Assembly (NCBI GenBank): GCA_030737875.1
Contig: CM060915.1
Coordinates: 903,580,177-903,644,176 of the forward strand
Length of the DNA stretch: 64,000 nt
Reading direction: 5' to 3'
Source of the DNA: Allium sativum
Lineage: Eukaryota > Streptophyta > Magnoliopsida > Asparagales > Amaryllidaceae
Shown here piece after piece: positions 34,111 through 46,500 of the stretch. Both the position numbers and the translations under genes were made by a program. Position 1 is the stretch's first letter, and each line of letters opens with the position of its first letter. The notes beneath the pieces were generated by a model. That model saw nothing but the letters and a program-made list of their open reading frames with translations, searched no databases and was not told the origin of the DNA.

Positions 34111-36414
34111 TTATTCTAACAAATAAATATTTCCTTTATTATAACTTATCCTTCGATTTTATAATTATTTTCTTTTCTAAAAACCCTTTTCCTTTTCTAT
34201 ATAGAATCCATCGATTTTATATAAATAATTCATTTCCAAAATACACTTTGAAAATCCCCTTTCCCACATCCAGTATTTCTTATGGTGTTTAACATACCAT
34301 ATAACAACGATAAATATCGTCCAAACACACATAATCAACAACAGATTATATATCACATCATATATCACAATATATGAATCACAGTAAAATAAATGTTGAG
34401 GAATCCAGTTGGATTCCTCCAACTTGTTTCCCTGCATCACAGATGTTAAACAATATAGATAACATCACTTTCAGTTCCATATGATATATTCTGTTAAACA
34501 GAATCAATATAGAAATTCAACTAACTGACTAGCAGCTCAATCAAACAGTCAACACACAGTCAATCAGCCAATATTTAACAATTTTAAAAATACAACATGA
34601 AATTATAAACTGTTCAGAGTTAGTGAGATTTACTCACATTTGCAGATCATTGTTAAAGAACGATAAACTGTTTGTTTGATTTGAATCAAACAATTTACTT
34701 CACCATAATTTTATACGAGCCCCAATCCATTTCCAGTCAGTTCCACTGCGTAGCCACCGTCCATACGATCCCAACGCAACTTACGGTTCGTCATTCTGAT
34801 ATCGTATGGTCAAGTTATACCATTACGAAGTTTGTCCACTATTAAATAATAAAACTTGGATTTTAAATCTTCACATGGGCCCTAATCCTTTTTAAAGCCC
34901 AACCCGCTCACATTTTAACCCGTTCTTCCCCAAATCCTTCAGACGTGACCTCTAGTGAACCATACATCCATTTAACTGACCTCCTCCACCCTTTCCTCCG
35001 TCCATGTCTATCCATCTCTAAAACCCCAACCACCATTTAACTCCACTTCAAATTCTCTTTCTACTCACATCATTTTCAGACAACTCGGTGGAGTTTAGTT
35101 CGAACTCCCATCACGCTGAAATCTGAAGCAGCGACCCTCTTGGAAACCAAATCCTCCCAAACTCCGACAAACGAAGCCAAACTCCATCACGAATTCAAAA
35201 CTGCTACCCATTCTTGCTACAAACACTTAAATCGAACAATAATCTCAACCCTAGCTTGACGCAGTAAACAAGCATCGAACCATACTACATCCGAAATCCA
35301 CGAAACCCGTATCAGGTTGAAGAGGACTCCGTTACGAGTGCAAATATATGTGTAGAATGATTTACAGAATTTTACTTCATTTTGTTTTGATTTTTGAATG
35401 AATCGATTTTCTGTGGAGAAAGAAGAATGCGGCGGAAAACAAATTGCGTTGACCGATGAAATGAAAATTTAGGTTTAGAGGAAGTTAAAGGTATTATATA
35501 GTAAATTTTTATTATTTTTAAATTGATTATTTTATTAATTTATAAGAAAACGCTATTTGTATTCGTCCTCTAAAATTCCCGTGATCACACACGATACCCA
35601 AAAATCACGAAAACTGCCATGCAGCTACAGTTCGACATTACGGTCCCAACGAAACTGGTTTCGTCGAATTTCGACTCCGTTTGCTCACATTGTGTATTTT
35701 TAAAGCTCTGGATGAACCATTTAAATATATATAAATATATTTGAATATAATTAAATATAATATTTAAAAATAAATATTCTCGTATATATTCACAGTGGAA
35801 TACCATACAGCTCTAGAATATTCCTATATGAATTTCTAACTTGATATTTCAAATCTGGGTCAACCCGGTATTCGATTTATATTGAAATTCCTTTTTAAAA
35901 TATAATTAAATTATAAAGGAATTCCACAATGACTTTTCTAAAATTTTATTTGGACGTGAATCAAAATCTACACGACGAAATCCAGATTTTTCTCTTCCAC
36001 TAGAAAGATATACTCCACCAGTTCCACACGTCTCTTGTTTCACAGAAATCCGGCTTAAAACGAATCATGTACATTCAGTTGAAGTTCAAATCGCCAATTT
36101 ACGAACATCAGCGCCATTTCAAGCTCGATTTTAATTATAATATAATTATACGTTCAAACTGTCATTCAAATAATATATTCATTATTCAAATTCAATTCCA
36201 AGCTGAACTAAATATCATAGATGATCCAGTTCACACCATATCGCCATTCCAGCCTATTTTGATTATTTCAGAATTAAATATATTATTTAATTATTATTTT
36301 AATTAAATATTCCCAGCTATTTAATTAATCCACCATTTAATTCACTATATCACTATTTATATAATTAAAATAATTAATTATAATACCTCTGCAAATGCGG
36401 GTCATTACACGAAC

Positions 36415-36592
36415 TCTCCCCCTTAATCTCCGCCACCCATTTCCCTATTCATTTTCTCTCTTCCCACTAAGAAATAATATTGAAACGGGAAGAGAGAGAA
36501 TGAGTGGGGAAACGGGTGGTGGAGATTAAGATGGAGAGTTCACGTGAAATATACAAGGTGCAGCCGAACGCTCCTATATATATATGAGGCAG
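36415..36592. mobile_element. MITE2, right part (split by element A)
   Basis: After A's right target repeat the hairpin continues. The arm TCTCCCCCTTAATCTCCGCC (36415 on) pairs with GGTGGAGATTAAGATGGAGA (36519 on) around an AT-rich loop near 36465-36480. The outer arm CACGTGAAATATAC...GAACGCTCC pairs with 7441-7478. Both ends abut TATATATATGAG-type sequence. Confidence 0.78.
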
Positions 36593-36790
36593 GTTCAATG
36601 ACACCCCAAATAGTAAGAACACCTTTGGCCTATCACTTTTCCACCACACATTTCCTCCCTCTCTCCTTCTACTCATTCTCTGACCTCCCACTCATTTTCT
36701 TTAATATAAATGAGTGGCTGAAATTCAGATGCAAATTAGGGAGGAGGGGGTGGAGGGGGCTGAAATTCAGGGGGCTTCCTAATCCTATCC
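36593..36790. mobile_element. MITE3 arm, related to MITE1
   Basis: GTTCAATGACACCCCAAATA at 36593 and the following TTTCCACCACACATT and CCTCTCTCC blocks match the reverse complement of MITE1 (7290-7385). The other arm is not clear, so this may be half an element. It ends in a (TA)n at 36791-36828. Confidence 0.55.
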
Positions 36791-36825
<35 letters not shown>

Positions 36826-36830
36826 TATTT

Positions 36831-37239
36831 GACTGGTGTTTAGACTATCAGTGCAAAGCTGGGACGTGAGAGTGCGAGGGAGTTTGGCTATGCGAAAACC
36901 TTACGCCTCATCATGTTATTGGTAAAAATGTTCAGTCCAGAAAAGAAAAGGTAATTTTTATTCTAATCCACAATTTTAATAAGTTAATCCACCATGTAAT
37001 ATACGATCATTGACTTTTAATAGTATTTAATTTTTAATTAGTTTGTCCACCTAAAAAATCGTTAAATATCTTTCTTCCTCTCGCTTCTGCCATATATTTC
37101 TTATTTCTAAAATCCTACATCTAAATCCAAGTCTAATATCTAAGTGGAGTAACTACTTACTTCTACCTGATTAATCGATCAATTAGTACCAATTACTATT
37201 TCTTCTTATTTGATCTAAAAATATTGAAATCTCTTTTAG
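36831..37239. other. Gap without recognised content
   Basis: About 400 bp of AT-rich sequence between the MITE cluster and the copia remnant. No ORF, repeat or LTR end was recognised. Confidence 0.6.
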
Positions 37240-38000
37240 TTTTCATTTGCATTGTCGTCAGGTGCAATTACTATTATAGTTGACACAATATAAAGATGCT
37301 TGGTCCATCTTAGCTCTTATAAGTATTTCATTGATGTATTCTCTTTTATGACATAAACATTTCTATGCTTGATATTCTGCTTATTTGAATGCCTAAAAAA
37401 TAGTCCAATTCACCCATGTCTTCGATAACAAAACTTATGTCAAGATGTTGTATAACTTCGTCCACTTCCAAGTCATTATCACCAGTGTTAAGTATGTCAT
37501 CCACGTATACAATAATATATATGATAGTTTTCTTTTGCATCTTTGTGTATAGTGAATTATTTGATTTTGTGGCAGTGAAACCCAGTTTATTCAGTATGAG
37601 TTTCAACTTGTCATACCATGCTCTCGATGCTTGTTTTAGACCATGTATAGCTTTATGCAGCCTACATACCTTCTCTTTATCTTCATGGTACCTCACTAGT
37701 TGTTGCATATACATTTCTTTACGTAGATCACCATTTAGGAATGCATTCAAAACATCTAGTTGCCTTATCCTCCAGTATTTGTGTAAGGCTATGCACAACA
37801 TTATGCGAATAGTATTAGGTTTAACAGCCGGTGAGAAGCCATCAGCAAAATTAAACTCAAACTGTTGTGAGTACCTCTTGGCTATCAGACTGGCTTTATA
37901 CTTTGATATGCTCCCATCATTGTTTCTCTTGATTTTATAGGTCCATTTGCATGCTATGACATTTTTATGTTCTGGTGGTTCAACCAAACTCTATGTATGA
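37240..38000 (-). pseudogene. Copia reverse transcriptase remnant
   Basis: A 213-codon open frame from 37987 contains the copia RT core: KWTYKIKRNNDG at the start, the first catalytic Asp in QLDVLNAFLNG (residue 78), HGLKQASRAWY (residues 115-125), the catalytic YVDD at residues 161-164, and GELDYFLGIQ. A frameshift at about 37346 leads to YINEILIRAKMDQA and a stop near 37245. The last part of RT and all of RNase H are absent. The enzyme copies element RNA into DNA. Upstream, 38001-38271 is a linker with stops. Confidence 0.92.
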
Positions 38001-38271
38001 TTTTTGATTAGTAATTGAAACTTATCATCCATGGCTTTTTTCCTTTGTTCATGTTTTACTACATCTTCATATATGTTTGGTTCTGTGTCATCCAAATTAG
38101 TTGTGTAGACCTTTGGCTTGAATATCTCACCTTAAATCTTGTAATCATGTGATGTTGTGTTTTTTTAGCATTTTGTGGAACTTCCTGTTTTTAATTGTCA
38201 GATTGATCATTGTTGTCATCTTCATCTATACTTGTCAAGGGTGTCCCATCATCTGTTTGATTTTCATTGTA

Positions 38272-39447
38272 TTAAGATGATTCAATGAAGCTATGGCCAG
38301 ATTTTGTGCTTCGTATGGAAAATCTATCACTGATGTGATCTTGATATGGCAAATTTTCAAAATTGTCAAACCATTCTGGAAGTGTTGTCATTGCAGGCAT
38401 CATCAGCTTGGTGTTTTGTGTTCCTTGCTTGTCACAATTCTTAGATTTATCTACAAATGGGTAAACACCCTCATTAAACATGACATGTCTTGAGATAATC
38501 AATTTACCCTTGTTATCCTGGAACTTAGATCCTTTTTAGTAGTTGGCATAAACCAAGAATGTGCATGCTCTAGATCTCAAGTTTAATTTGTGTTTATTGT
38601 ATGGCCTAAGGCATGGAAAGCACAAACATCCAAAGATTCTTAGATTACTGTAATCTGGTTTGCATCTAGTTTTTTTCTTTTCATATAGGCATACATGCTT
38701 TAACATTTTAGTCGGAAATTTGTTAATTAAAAACACTGTTGTGTCAGAGACATTAGTCTAGTATTTCATTGTTAATGATGCTTGTGGCAGCAGTGTAAGC
38801 CCTGTTTCCACTACGTGTCTGTGCTTTCTTTCCACCAGAATATTTTTCTTAAATGTGTGTGCATATATATTTCTATGGGTAATCTAATTTTTACTGAAAA
38901 ATTGTATCAGTGGTTTAAACTCAGTGGCACCATTTGTTTGCATGACTTTAACACGGTGATTTAGCTATTTTTCAATCTATGTTATAAAGCGTATTATGGT
39001 ATCACAAGTTTCTAACTTTGTTTTGAGGAAATATATCAATGTGTATCTCGAATAAGCATCAACAACAGAAAGATAGTATCCGTATCCCTTGCATGAGATT
39101 GGTGGTGGTGACCCCCACAGATCAACAGCTATCAACTCGAGAGGGTTGTTGTAAATACATTCAGAATTATTAAATGGAAGCTTATGGTTTTTGCCAAGCT
39201 GGCAGTGTGTACAAAGTTTTGGGATTAGTAAATTTTCATACGAAATATTATTTTCATTCAACATTTGTTTTACAATTATGATATTAGGGTGTCCTAGTTT
39301 ACAATGCCACATGTTAATCAAATTTGTATCCATATCATATGTACTACTGTAGTTGACATTATTACACCATTTTCCTTTTATAGATGAATTTTCAGACTTC
39401 ATGTTGTTGAACTTGTACCATCCCTTATCCATTTTACCTTGTGGCAA
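38272..39447 (-). pseudogene. Copia GAG-pre-integrase and integrase remnant
   Basis: A frame from 39447 (156 codons) carries the HHCC-type zinc segment (MWHCKLGHP...CTHCQLGK) and the start of the catalytic core, with Asp in AVDLWGS and VVDAYSRY. A frameshift near 38980 leads to the second catalytic motif at about 38915-38950. There the usual QTD is QTN (Asn codon at 38932-38934), so the catalytic Asp is lost, and a stop follows at about 38895. The C-terminal part is seen at 38736-38536 (RIFGCLCFPCLRPY) and 38502-38272 (SRHVMFNEGVYPF). It is inactive several times over. Confidence 0.9.
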
Positions 39448-39529
39448 TATTTCTTGACTTGGTAAGTCCTTAACTTGGCAGAACTTAAGGTGAAACTCAA
39501 AGTATACTTGATTTTCATTGGAAAACTAT

Positions 39530-39830
39530 GATACGCTCATTAGGTTTCTTTTAATATCAAGCACTCTTAATATATTGTTTAAATAGAATTTCCTTCTTTC
39601 CTTTATACTACAGTAACCAATGCGTAAGATACTAGCAGCTTCACCTTTACCCATATGTAAAGCATGCATACCTGAGTAACATTTGTTGCGAAAATTTAAA
39701 TTTCGTAAATCGTTGGTGACGTGACTAGTTGCACCTAAGTCTGGAGACCATTCTTCTATGTTAGTGTCCTCAGTTCTTGCACAATCATCAACATTTCTTC
39801 TTTGCTCTCTAATGTTGTCATTGTTGTTTT
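39530..39830 (-). pseudogene. Copia aspartic protease remnant
   Basis: Near 39715-39760 the frame reads WSPDLGATSHVTN. The active-site Asp is kept, but the usual Ser of D-S-G-A is Leu. Downstream are GKGEAASI-like and NILRVLDIKRNL segments, as in copia proteases just before the GAG-pre-integrase domain. Stops interrupt it. Confidence 0.78.
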
Positions 39831-39933
39831 ACCCTGATTGTTGACTAGCATAAGATTAACATTAACACCCCTTTGCATACCTAGACTTTGCTACTTTACA
39901 TTGAAATTAGAATTAAATCAAAAATAGCGTCTA

Positions 39934-40818
39934 TTAGCTATATGTCCAGTTTTTTTTTTCATATTGGCATTTTACTTTGTTATCATTATTCCACTTGCCT
40001 CTACCACGACCTCCTTGAGGTTGGTTTGCCCTCTGGTATGTGATGTTTTGTCTGGTTTGATTATTCACAGTTTTTTTGCCTTTATTCTTTGAAGTAGATG
40101 CGTAATTCACTGAATATTCATCTAAACTGCTTTCCTTTGCTCTACTCTCCTTCATGTGCAAGAAGGGCAGCGTGGAAAAATCGTAAGTCTAGTAGGGTTT
40201 GTTGAGTGGAAAGAAATGTTACTAGTGACTCATATTCTTCATCTAAAACTTTGGTGATGATGATCAACTTCTGCTCACTATCTGAAATTTTATACCTAAG
40301 TGCCTTTAGTTTGTCACATAGACTTTTAATCTTACTAAGATATTCCGTCATAGACTTTTTTCCTTTCTTGAATTCTTCAACTCTCTTCTACAATGCATGA
40401 TTATTGCGGATGATTGAGAATTGTAGAACTGTTCTATGGATGACCAGAATTCGTGTGATGTACTACATCCTACTATTTTGGATAAGAGGTTAGTACTTAC
40501 GAATGATGGTAACTAAGATGAAAACAAATTATCTTACTTTTGATATTTAGAGAAATATGGACTAGTTGTAGTATTCTTGTTCTTGTCTTCAATCATCATT
40601 GCTAGAATGTTAACAGTCCATTTAACAAAATCCAGTAATCTGTTCACTTTAAATATTGTTCCGGCTTGATACTTCCGTAGTATGTAATTATCTTCATCCA
40701 ATTGTATAGTGACTATTTGACTTTTTGGTTTGATCAGGTCAAGACTTAGTGTGGTTATCTCACCGGAACGAACAGTGGAGGTTGTAGAGGTTGGTCAATC
40801 ATATTCACTGCAAACCAT
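39934..40818 (-). pseudogene. Copia gag remnant
   Basis: A Met at 40818 opens a frame that reaches a QIVTIQLDEDNYILRKYQ-like segment, the usual start of copia gag. The central helix-rich part is at 40351-40142 (MTEYLSKIKSLCDKLKAL...). The frame at 40161-39934 is Gly/Arg/Lys-rich and ends in a broken CCHC knuckle: the first Cys remains, a poly-A run shifts the frame, and TGHIANR follows in another frame. Gag forms the particle that packages element RNA. Confidence 0.85.
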
Positions 40819-41589
40819 GGTGATTCAAGAAGATTGAATTGATAGTTCTTAATGAGGAGGTAGAGAAAAAACTAGCATGGTGGAAATAAAAGCTGCAACT
40901 AGTACCAAAAATAAAGTAGAGAATTACATATCTGTGTGTATTACTATTGCAGTAATGCGCACAATCTAGTTAAAATAACCGAAAAAGGCATAAAACCGAG
41001 CAACTAACCAAGAAACACGAGCAACTAGTGGAAGGTGATGCGAATGATTAGATTCCACTAGGTGTGGCGCGTTGGTGAAGAGAAATTGATAGATATATGC
41101 ACTTGATTGGTGATAAAGGTAGCCCCTCCAATGATGAAGCTTTTCTAAGGAGGAAAGAAAACAATTCACATAAAAGAGATTTTAAAGTTTGATTGATTTT
41201 GAAATGTAATAACAAAACATAATAATTTGTTCGTTGAGAAACCCTTATATATACACAAATGAAAATAGGCTTGGGTAATGTTTGAGAATTAATTGGCTAT
41301 GCCAGTCCAAACTGCTCCAATATAGAAACAAGGATATAAACGAAAGCTATGGTATTCATTACATTCTAATAGTACAATAACTTAACATAACAAGCATAAC
41401 ATTTCAAAAAAATCAATTAATAAATGTTGATCTATATAGGAGTCAGATCTATAGCTGAAATACCCAATCGTTAAAACTTACTAGTTTGGACAATTATAAG
41501 CAATGTTGTTTGGAAAATTCAGTTAAAATAATTCCTTCCTCTTTCCTATTTCTTAAAGATCTACAAATCTAGAAGAATCCCCTTTTGAA
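40819..41589. other. Region upstream of copia gag, nothing recognised
   Basis: AT-rich DNA. A 5' LTR and a TGGTATCAGAGC-type primer site would be expected here on the minus strand but were not found. A 67-codon ORF at 41169-40966 (minus) has no recognisable domain. Confidence 0.55.
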
Positions 41590-43557
41590 ATAATTGTGGA
41601 TATGTAAAATTTGGAAATTGATTTTTATATAAGAATATTTAATTAATTTTAAATATATAATATGATTAATTTTAAGAGTTAAACACTAAAAGTTTATTTA
41701 AATAAGAATTTGGAAGTTGGATTAACCTGAAATTGGGAATATTGAGTTTTAAATCCAAATATTTGGATATGAATGATAATAAAAAATTATTATAAATAAA
41801 ATTTGAATGTTTGGAATTCCAAATATTGGGATTCGAGATTTAAGTATTAACTAGTATGAATTCGATAACTACATTCAACATCATTTTGTTAATCCATATT
41901 GATTTTAAATCCAGTTTGTAAATCCATTTACGATAATAAATAGTTTGGATTTAAATCGATATTTATATAGTATTTTAAAATAATATTTTAATACAGAAAA
42001 TAATCATCTTTCAAATGATCTCGAGATTCGATGGTATTAGTTTCATCTGATCCGGAATAATAAATTATTGCAAGGTTTCAATTTTCGTATCCATTGAGGT
42101 TCTTATGTGGTCGTGCCCATTAAAAACCCTCATCAATAAATATTTTGAATCTATAATTTGGATTTTAAAATTCCTTTTAAATAAAAAGAAACCCAAATTT
42201 GAAAACTTAAGTTGTTATGTATGAGTTGACTTGATCTAAATTGTTGCTGATGAAGCTATGCTAGCTTAAATAAGAAGTAACATGATTTTTCTTCTTCACA
42301 AAATACACTAATATAATATATAAAATAGTAGGACTCTTACACACTTCTTCATGTTTACCAACAACATTTCCTATCTTTTCATTGCTGTAACCTTTTAAAA
42401 AAAAGTGAAAGACCAACCTTCTAATTTTTAGAACAAATCAAAATAAAATCATAAAAATCGAAAGGGATCTTCTTTGAGTTGATTTCAGCAAGTACTTCGA
42501 ATGGGTGGTGTTCTTATAAAGTTCGACATGTTGTGGATATGTTCGACGTTTTGTGCAGTAGGAAGCGGTCATGCTATGGTTTGTTTTTGGAGTACATAGG
42601 AGAAGTATAAGCTAGTTTTGAGGTTGTATTTGGCTTTAACATGGGTTTTAGTTCGTATGCCAAGCTTTTTGAGGGATTTGGCACTCAAAATATTTGCAAC
42701 CTATAGCAGCCTATATTTGCAACCTATAGCAGCCTATATTTGCAACCTATAGCAGCAAGGCTACAGACGCATTTCGAGGGAGGGCTGCGGGTTGACTATA
42801 GAGGTATCTAGGTAGTGCAGTGGCTTCATGGTGGTGTTTCATGGTGTGTGGATGGACTTAGGAGGAGAGAGAAGGGGTGAGGCATGGGTTCGGTTATAGG
42901 ATGTGAGCGGGGAAGAAGATAGGTTTGAGCATGATTATATTTGATTAATCAAGATGACTGGGCTTAGTTTGGTCATTAGTAAAATAAATATTTATTCTAA
43001 ATCGTGTATTAAATTGTAATGTGCGTATTTTTTCTTATGAGATCGGATTCGTGCAAACAAGTTGCATCGTGTTCGTATTCGTGAATCCTGCGCATATTAG
43101 TTGGATTGTAGTACTTTGGAGTTGTTTGGATTTTTATATAATTTCAAATGCTCGTTAGAAATTATATAAATCGTCGTGAAACCGGTGAATTGGAACGGAT
43201 GGTGTGTTAACTCTCACACCTTTTGAATTACTATATTTTTGTATCGTATAATAAATATCTATTGTCGAATCAATATTATTTGTTTGATATGTTTGATTAT
43301 TTTGATTGATTGGTTGATTAACTGCTTTGTTGGTGGATGTTGATATATATATTCCCGTCTATGAACGAATGACCTTTGGCATTACGTGCTTTTAAGCAGA
43401 AGATTCATCTTAAATGAATTATTATATTATCTGTTTTATATGCACATACATAACCATTTGGCTATAGGGGAGTACAAAAGTGAAAGCGGAGTGTACGTAG
43501 CGAATTAGGTCGCGACGGAACACTTTGAAATTTACACATCAATGTGTGGTTATTACA
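41590..43557 (+). mobile_element. Probable old gypsy LTR remnant
   Basis: The stretch near 42015-42115 aligns loosely with the conserved LTR block of B (15510-15605): both have ATTCGA...GTTTC..., then GATCCGG or GGTCCGGGAT, then TTATTGC(A/T)AGGTTT, then TATGTGGTCGTGCC or TATGTGAGCGTGGC. The stretch ends at 43557 in GTGGTTATTACA, like A's LTR end (GGGTCATTACA). The start near 41590 is inferred from the same distance as in B. No TSD was found. It contains a 23 bp tandem repeat. Confidence 0.4.
42691..42756. repeat. 23 bp tandem repeat, three copies
   Basis: TATTTGCAACCTATAGCAGC plus three bases occurs at 42691, 42714 and 42737 without differences except at the last unit's end. Confidence 0.95.
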
Positions 43558-43582
43558 GGATTAATAAATTACTGTGATTATT

Positions 43583-46500
43583 TGTGACGACCCCATGCCC
43601 GATGAGACGGTGCAAGGGTAATCTTTGGAATATAACACATAAAACAGATAATAGTAGAATAGAAATAATTAAATACACCAGATAGTGTACAATAGAATAC
43701 ACTGGATAAATATAATCATCAGAGTTACACAGTATATAGGATCATACTTAGTACAAAGTATAGTTCAGCTATACATAAAATGTCTACAGCGGAAAACAAA
43801 ACATAATATGTACAACAGGAGCTGAACAACATAAAAAGATAAAGGATAGAATCCATCTCCAGCTCCAGCTATCCAGAAAGAGCCTGCTAAAACCTGAATA
43901 CAAGGCTACCCGTGTAGAAAAAGGGGCACCCGGGTTTGCAAGTGAAACAAACTACGAGTCAGTCATGAGACTGGTATGAGAAATCTACTTAACACATTTT
44001 CAAAATGGCTAATCACAGGACCATGCCACTTTCGTGGAACGGGTTTACTCCATTGGATTGCCAGTGCTTTAAAACAAATAATTCTTTTAAACATCGCAAT
44101 GCTTTTTATAAAAATGAAGCCGTTATAAGACTCTGTTCCCATCACACAATGCAACACAAACTGGAGGATAGAGTTTTACCTTATAATGGCCAAAATATGC
44201 TTGATACGAATAAAACAAAAGCATTTGATATTATTGCTAGTGTATGTATGTTTCAAAAACAATTTCAATCATAACTATCATTCATAGACGGCATGAGTAC
44301 CATATATCATGTCGCCATATATATATACAATCAAAACCGCACGGTGTCGTATTTGGAAATTGGATTTCCGTCATGAACGAGGCCAGGGATTGTCCTCAGC
44401 TCTTCGAGACAATCTAGCCTACCATGTCTCAGGACCCAGACTCAGGTGGGCTCTTGGATCGTCGGGGTCGGTCCACCGATGTGGATTAAAATGCCTGAAC
44501 ACTGCGTTTCCCCGCCCTATGGGGCGTAAACTGGTCATATCTGACCACACCATCGGCTCCGAAGAGACCGAAGAAAACCTAGGCCTCGCTTTCCATCATC
44601 CAAATAAGTAAAATACCCGGGCGTGTAAAACCCAAAGCACCACTCCTAGCTAGAAGGAAACGCATGTCCTCCCTGATGTCCGTCTCCCGTTTCTGGCTCA
44701 TACCGGGGTGTGAGGCTCGCGTAACAATGCTATACACAAAGCCATGCCACACAGACCGTGCTTTGATCATCAACCACAAGAATTTGCTTTTCAACAGAAG
44801 CCTTGATCATCTATCACTTAGGTGTGCCACACTGGCAATCCACTCCGTGCGACTGATTTCTATCGATATATAACCTCTGGGCTCGTACGTCTCAGAGAAG
44901 GGCGTTAAGTAAGAGAATAAATTCTCCGCCGCCAAACAGATATATATTTAATAGAGATCAATCAGCAGAGAACAAAATCCAATGTCAAACACACAGTCCA
45001 TTTACACGTTCGTTCTGGGTCTGAACGAAACTAGAGGCACTCAATACCTCACATATCCATACAATCAACAAGTACGTCCGGGTGGCTACTACTTCAACCC
45101 TGTCAAGGTAGCTACTCCTATCATGAGCATCAGTAGCACCCCTCCATTCGACGTGAAGATCATCTGTCTTGCACCGTCTTCGTATCTTCGACTTTCACTC
45201 GTCGATCAATTATTTGAAATGAGAATTAACTCGGCCTTTTCAAATAATTCACGTATATTTAGAATTTCAAATCAATTCATTTCAATGGTTAAATTATTCG
45301 ATATCAATAATTTGGTTCTTTAATGTAATTTTCACGCCAAACACATTCAACCATCAAATATCACCTAAATCGAGCAAATTCAGTTTATTTCCATTCCATA
45401 TCGTTTATAATATTTTATCACGATTTATCGCTATTTTTATTTATTTAAAAATAGCCAATTTATTCAAAACAACGCTTCAGGCCACAACGCGGCCGTGGCG
45501 CTGCTTTTCTTCAGATTTGATCTACACATATATGAAAATCTAACTATTGGATCTTCACAAATTTTATATCATTAGAAAGATCTTTTCAAAACGAACCCAA
45601 CGGTTTCAGTTTCGGGAAAATCCGACGGTCGGATCTCCCGCACTAATCGTTTGAAGTTACGATTTCAAAATACGAACTGCAGCGTCGTTATTCTATTTAA
45701 TTTAATTATATTTATATATATATAAATATAATCGATCCTCGCATTGTTTTTCTTCAGATTTGAATTAAACATTCCAGACAATCCAACCGTTGGATCTTTA
45801 CAAAGTTGGTGCCATTGGAAAAATATTCACAAGGCGAACCCAACGGTTGTGGTTTCGGGAAAATCCGATGGTCGGATTTCCCGCACTAATCGTTTGAAAT
45901 CACGATATCAAAATACGAACTGCAGCGTCATTATTCACTATATTTTAATTATATTTATATAAATATATATATAAATATAATTCTTTCTTTGATTTTAAAA
46001 CTAATTCCACTTTAAATATTTGATAAAAATGATATTTTTATCCAACAGACATTTATTTCAACACTTCACTATTTTTAACAATTCATGTGTATAATAAAAA
46101 TGTGATTTTTATTTTAAAACAATTTATTTCAAAACACGACTATTTTATGTAGTTCATATAGATGATAAAAATATGATTTTTATTATAAAACAATTTATTT
46201 CAAAACACGAATGTCGTTCAACACATGAATTCTATTCAACACATGAATTTCTATGCAACACATGAATATAGTTTCAGCACATGAAAATAATTCTAACACA
46301 TGAATATTATTGAAAATTTCGGCAGTATAACGGCAGGGTAGTTAAAACCGGGACTGTCCCTAGTACGGCTCCTCGCTCTACCTTAAAAGCTCGCGGTTTT
46401 TGACAATGGGGATTCATGCATCTAGTTCGCACGCAGGCGACATGTTTTATTTTCATTTCCATAATATATTCTAATTTTGTTTCAATCACCAATTGGTATT

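Larger units (their letters stand above)
7479..36409 (-). mobile_element. Element A: non-coding LTR retrotransposon with nested insertions
   Basis: The element is bounded by TGTAATGACCC and GGGTCATTACA and flanked by the 5 bp repeats TGAAC (7474-7478) and CGAAC (36410-36414), one mismatch apart. Without the insertions B and C it is about 12.2 kb: a 3' LTR (7479-12200), an interior (12201-14945) and a 5' LTR (14946-36409, split). Orientation is fixed by the primer site next to the 14946 LTR and the purine tract next to the 12200 LTR, both on the minus strand. No gag or pol motif is found in any frame, so it is a non-autonomous, LARD-like element. Shared end sequences and modules tie it to elements B, C and D. 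It inserted into MITE2. Confidence 0.9.
14946..36409 (-). repeat. Element A 5' LTR, split into three parts
   Basis: The LTR is present as 14946-15115, 26860-27668 and 32662-36409, interrupted by B and C. Removing the insertions and one copy of each target duplication gives about 4717 bp, matching the 4722 bp 3' LTR. Sampled blocks differ from the 3' LTR at about 2-4 percent of sites by eye. It includes the palindromic array at 33600-34110 and a (TA)n at 33170-33220. Confidence 0.9.
37240..40818 (-). mobile_element. Decayed Ty1/copia retrotransposon
   Basis: Minus-strand fragments occur in copia order: gag (40818-39934), protease (39830-39530), integrase (39447-38272) and RT (38000-37240). 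Integrase before RT defines the Ty1/copia superfamily. RNase H is missing, the sequence losing similarity near 37240. No LTR, primer site or TSD was found on either side, so both ends are lost or too decayed to see. There are many stops and shifts. Confidence 0.9.

Noticed and set aside
41204..43557. LTR starting at TGTAATAAC (41209) and ending GGTTATTACA (43557)
   Set aside because: The ends look complementary, but flanks share no TSD and the distance to the conserved U3 block does not fit. A start near 41590 fits better, though it is also unproven.
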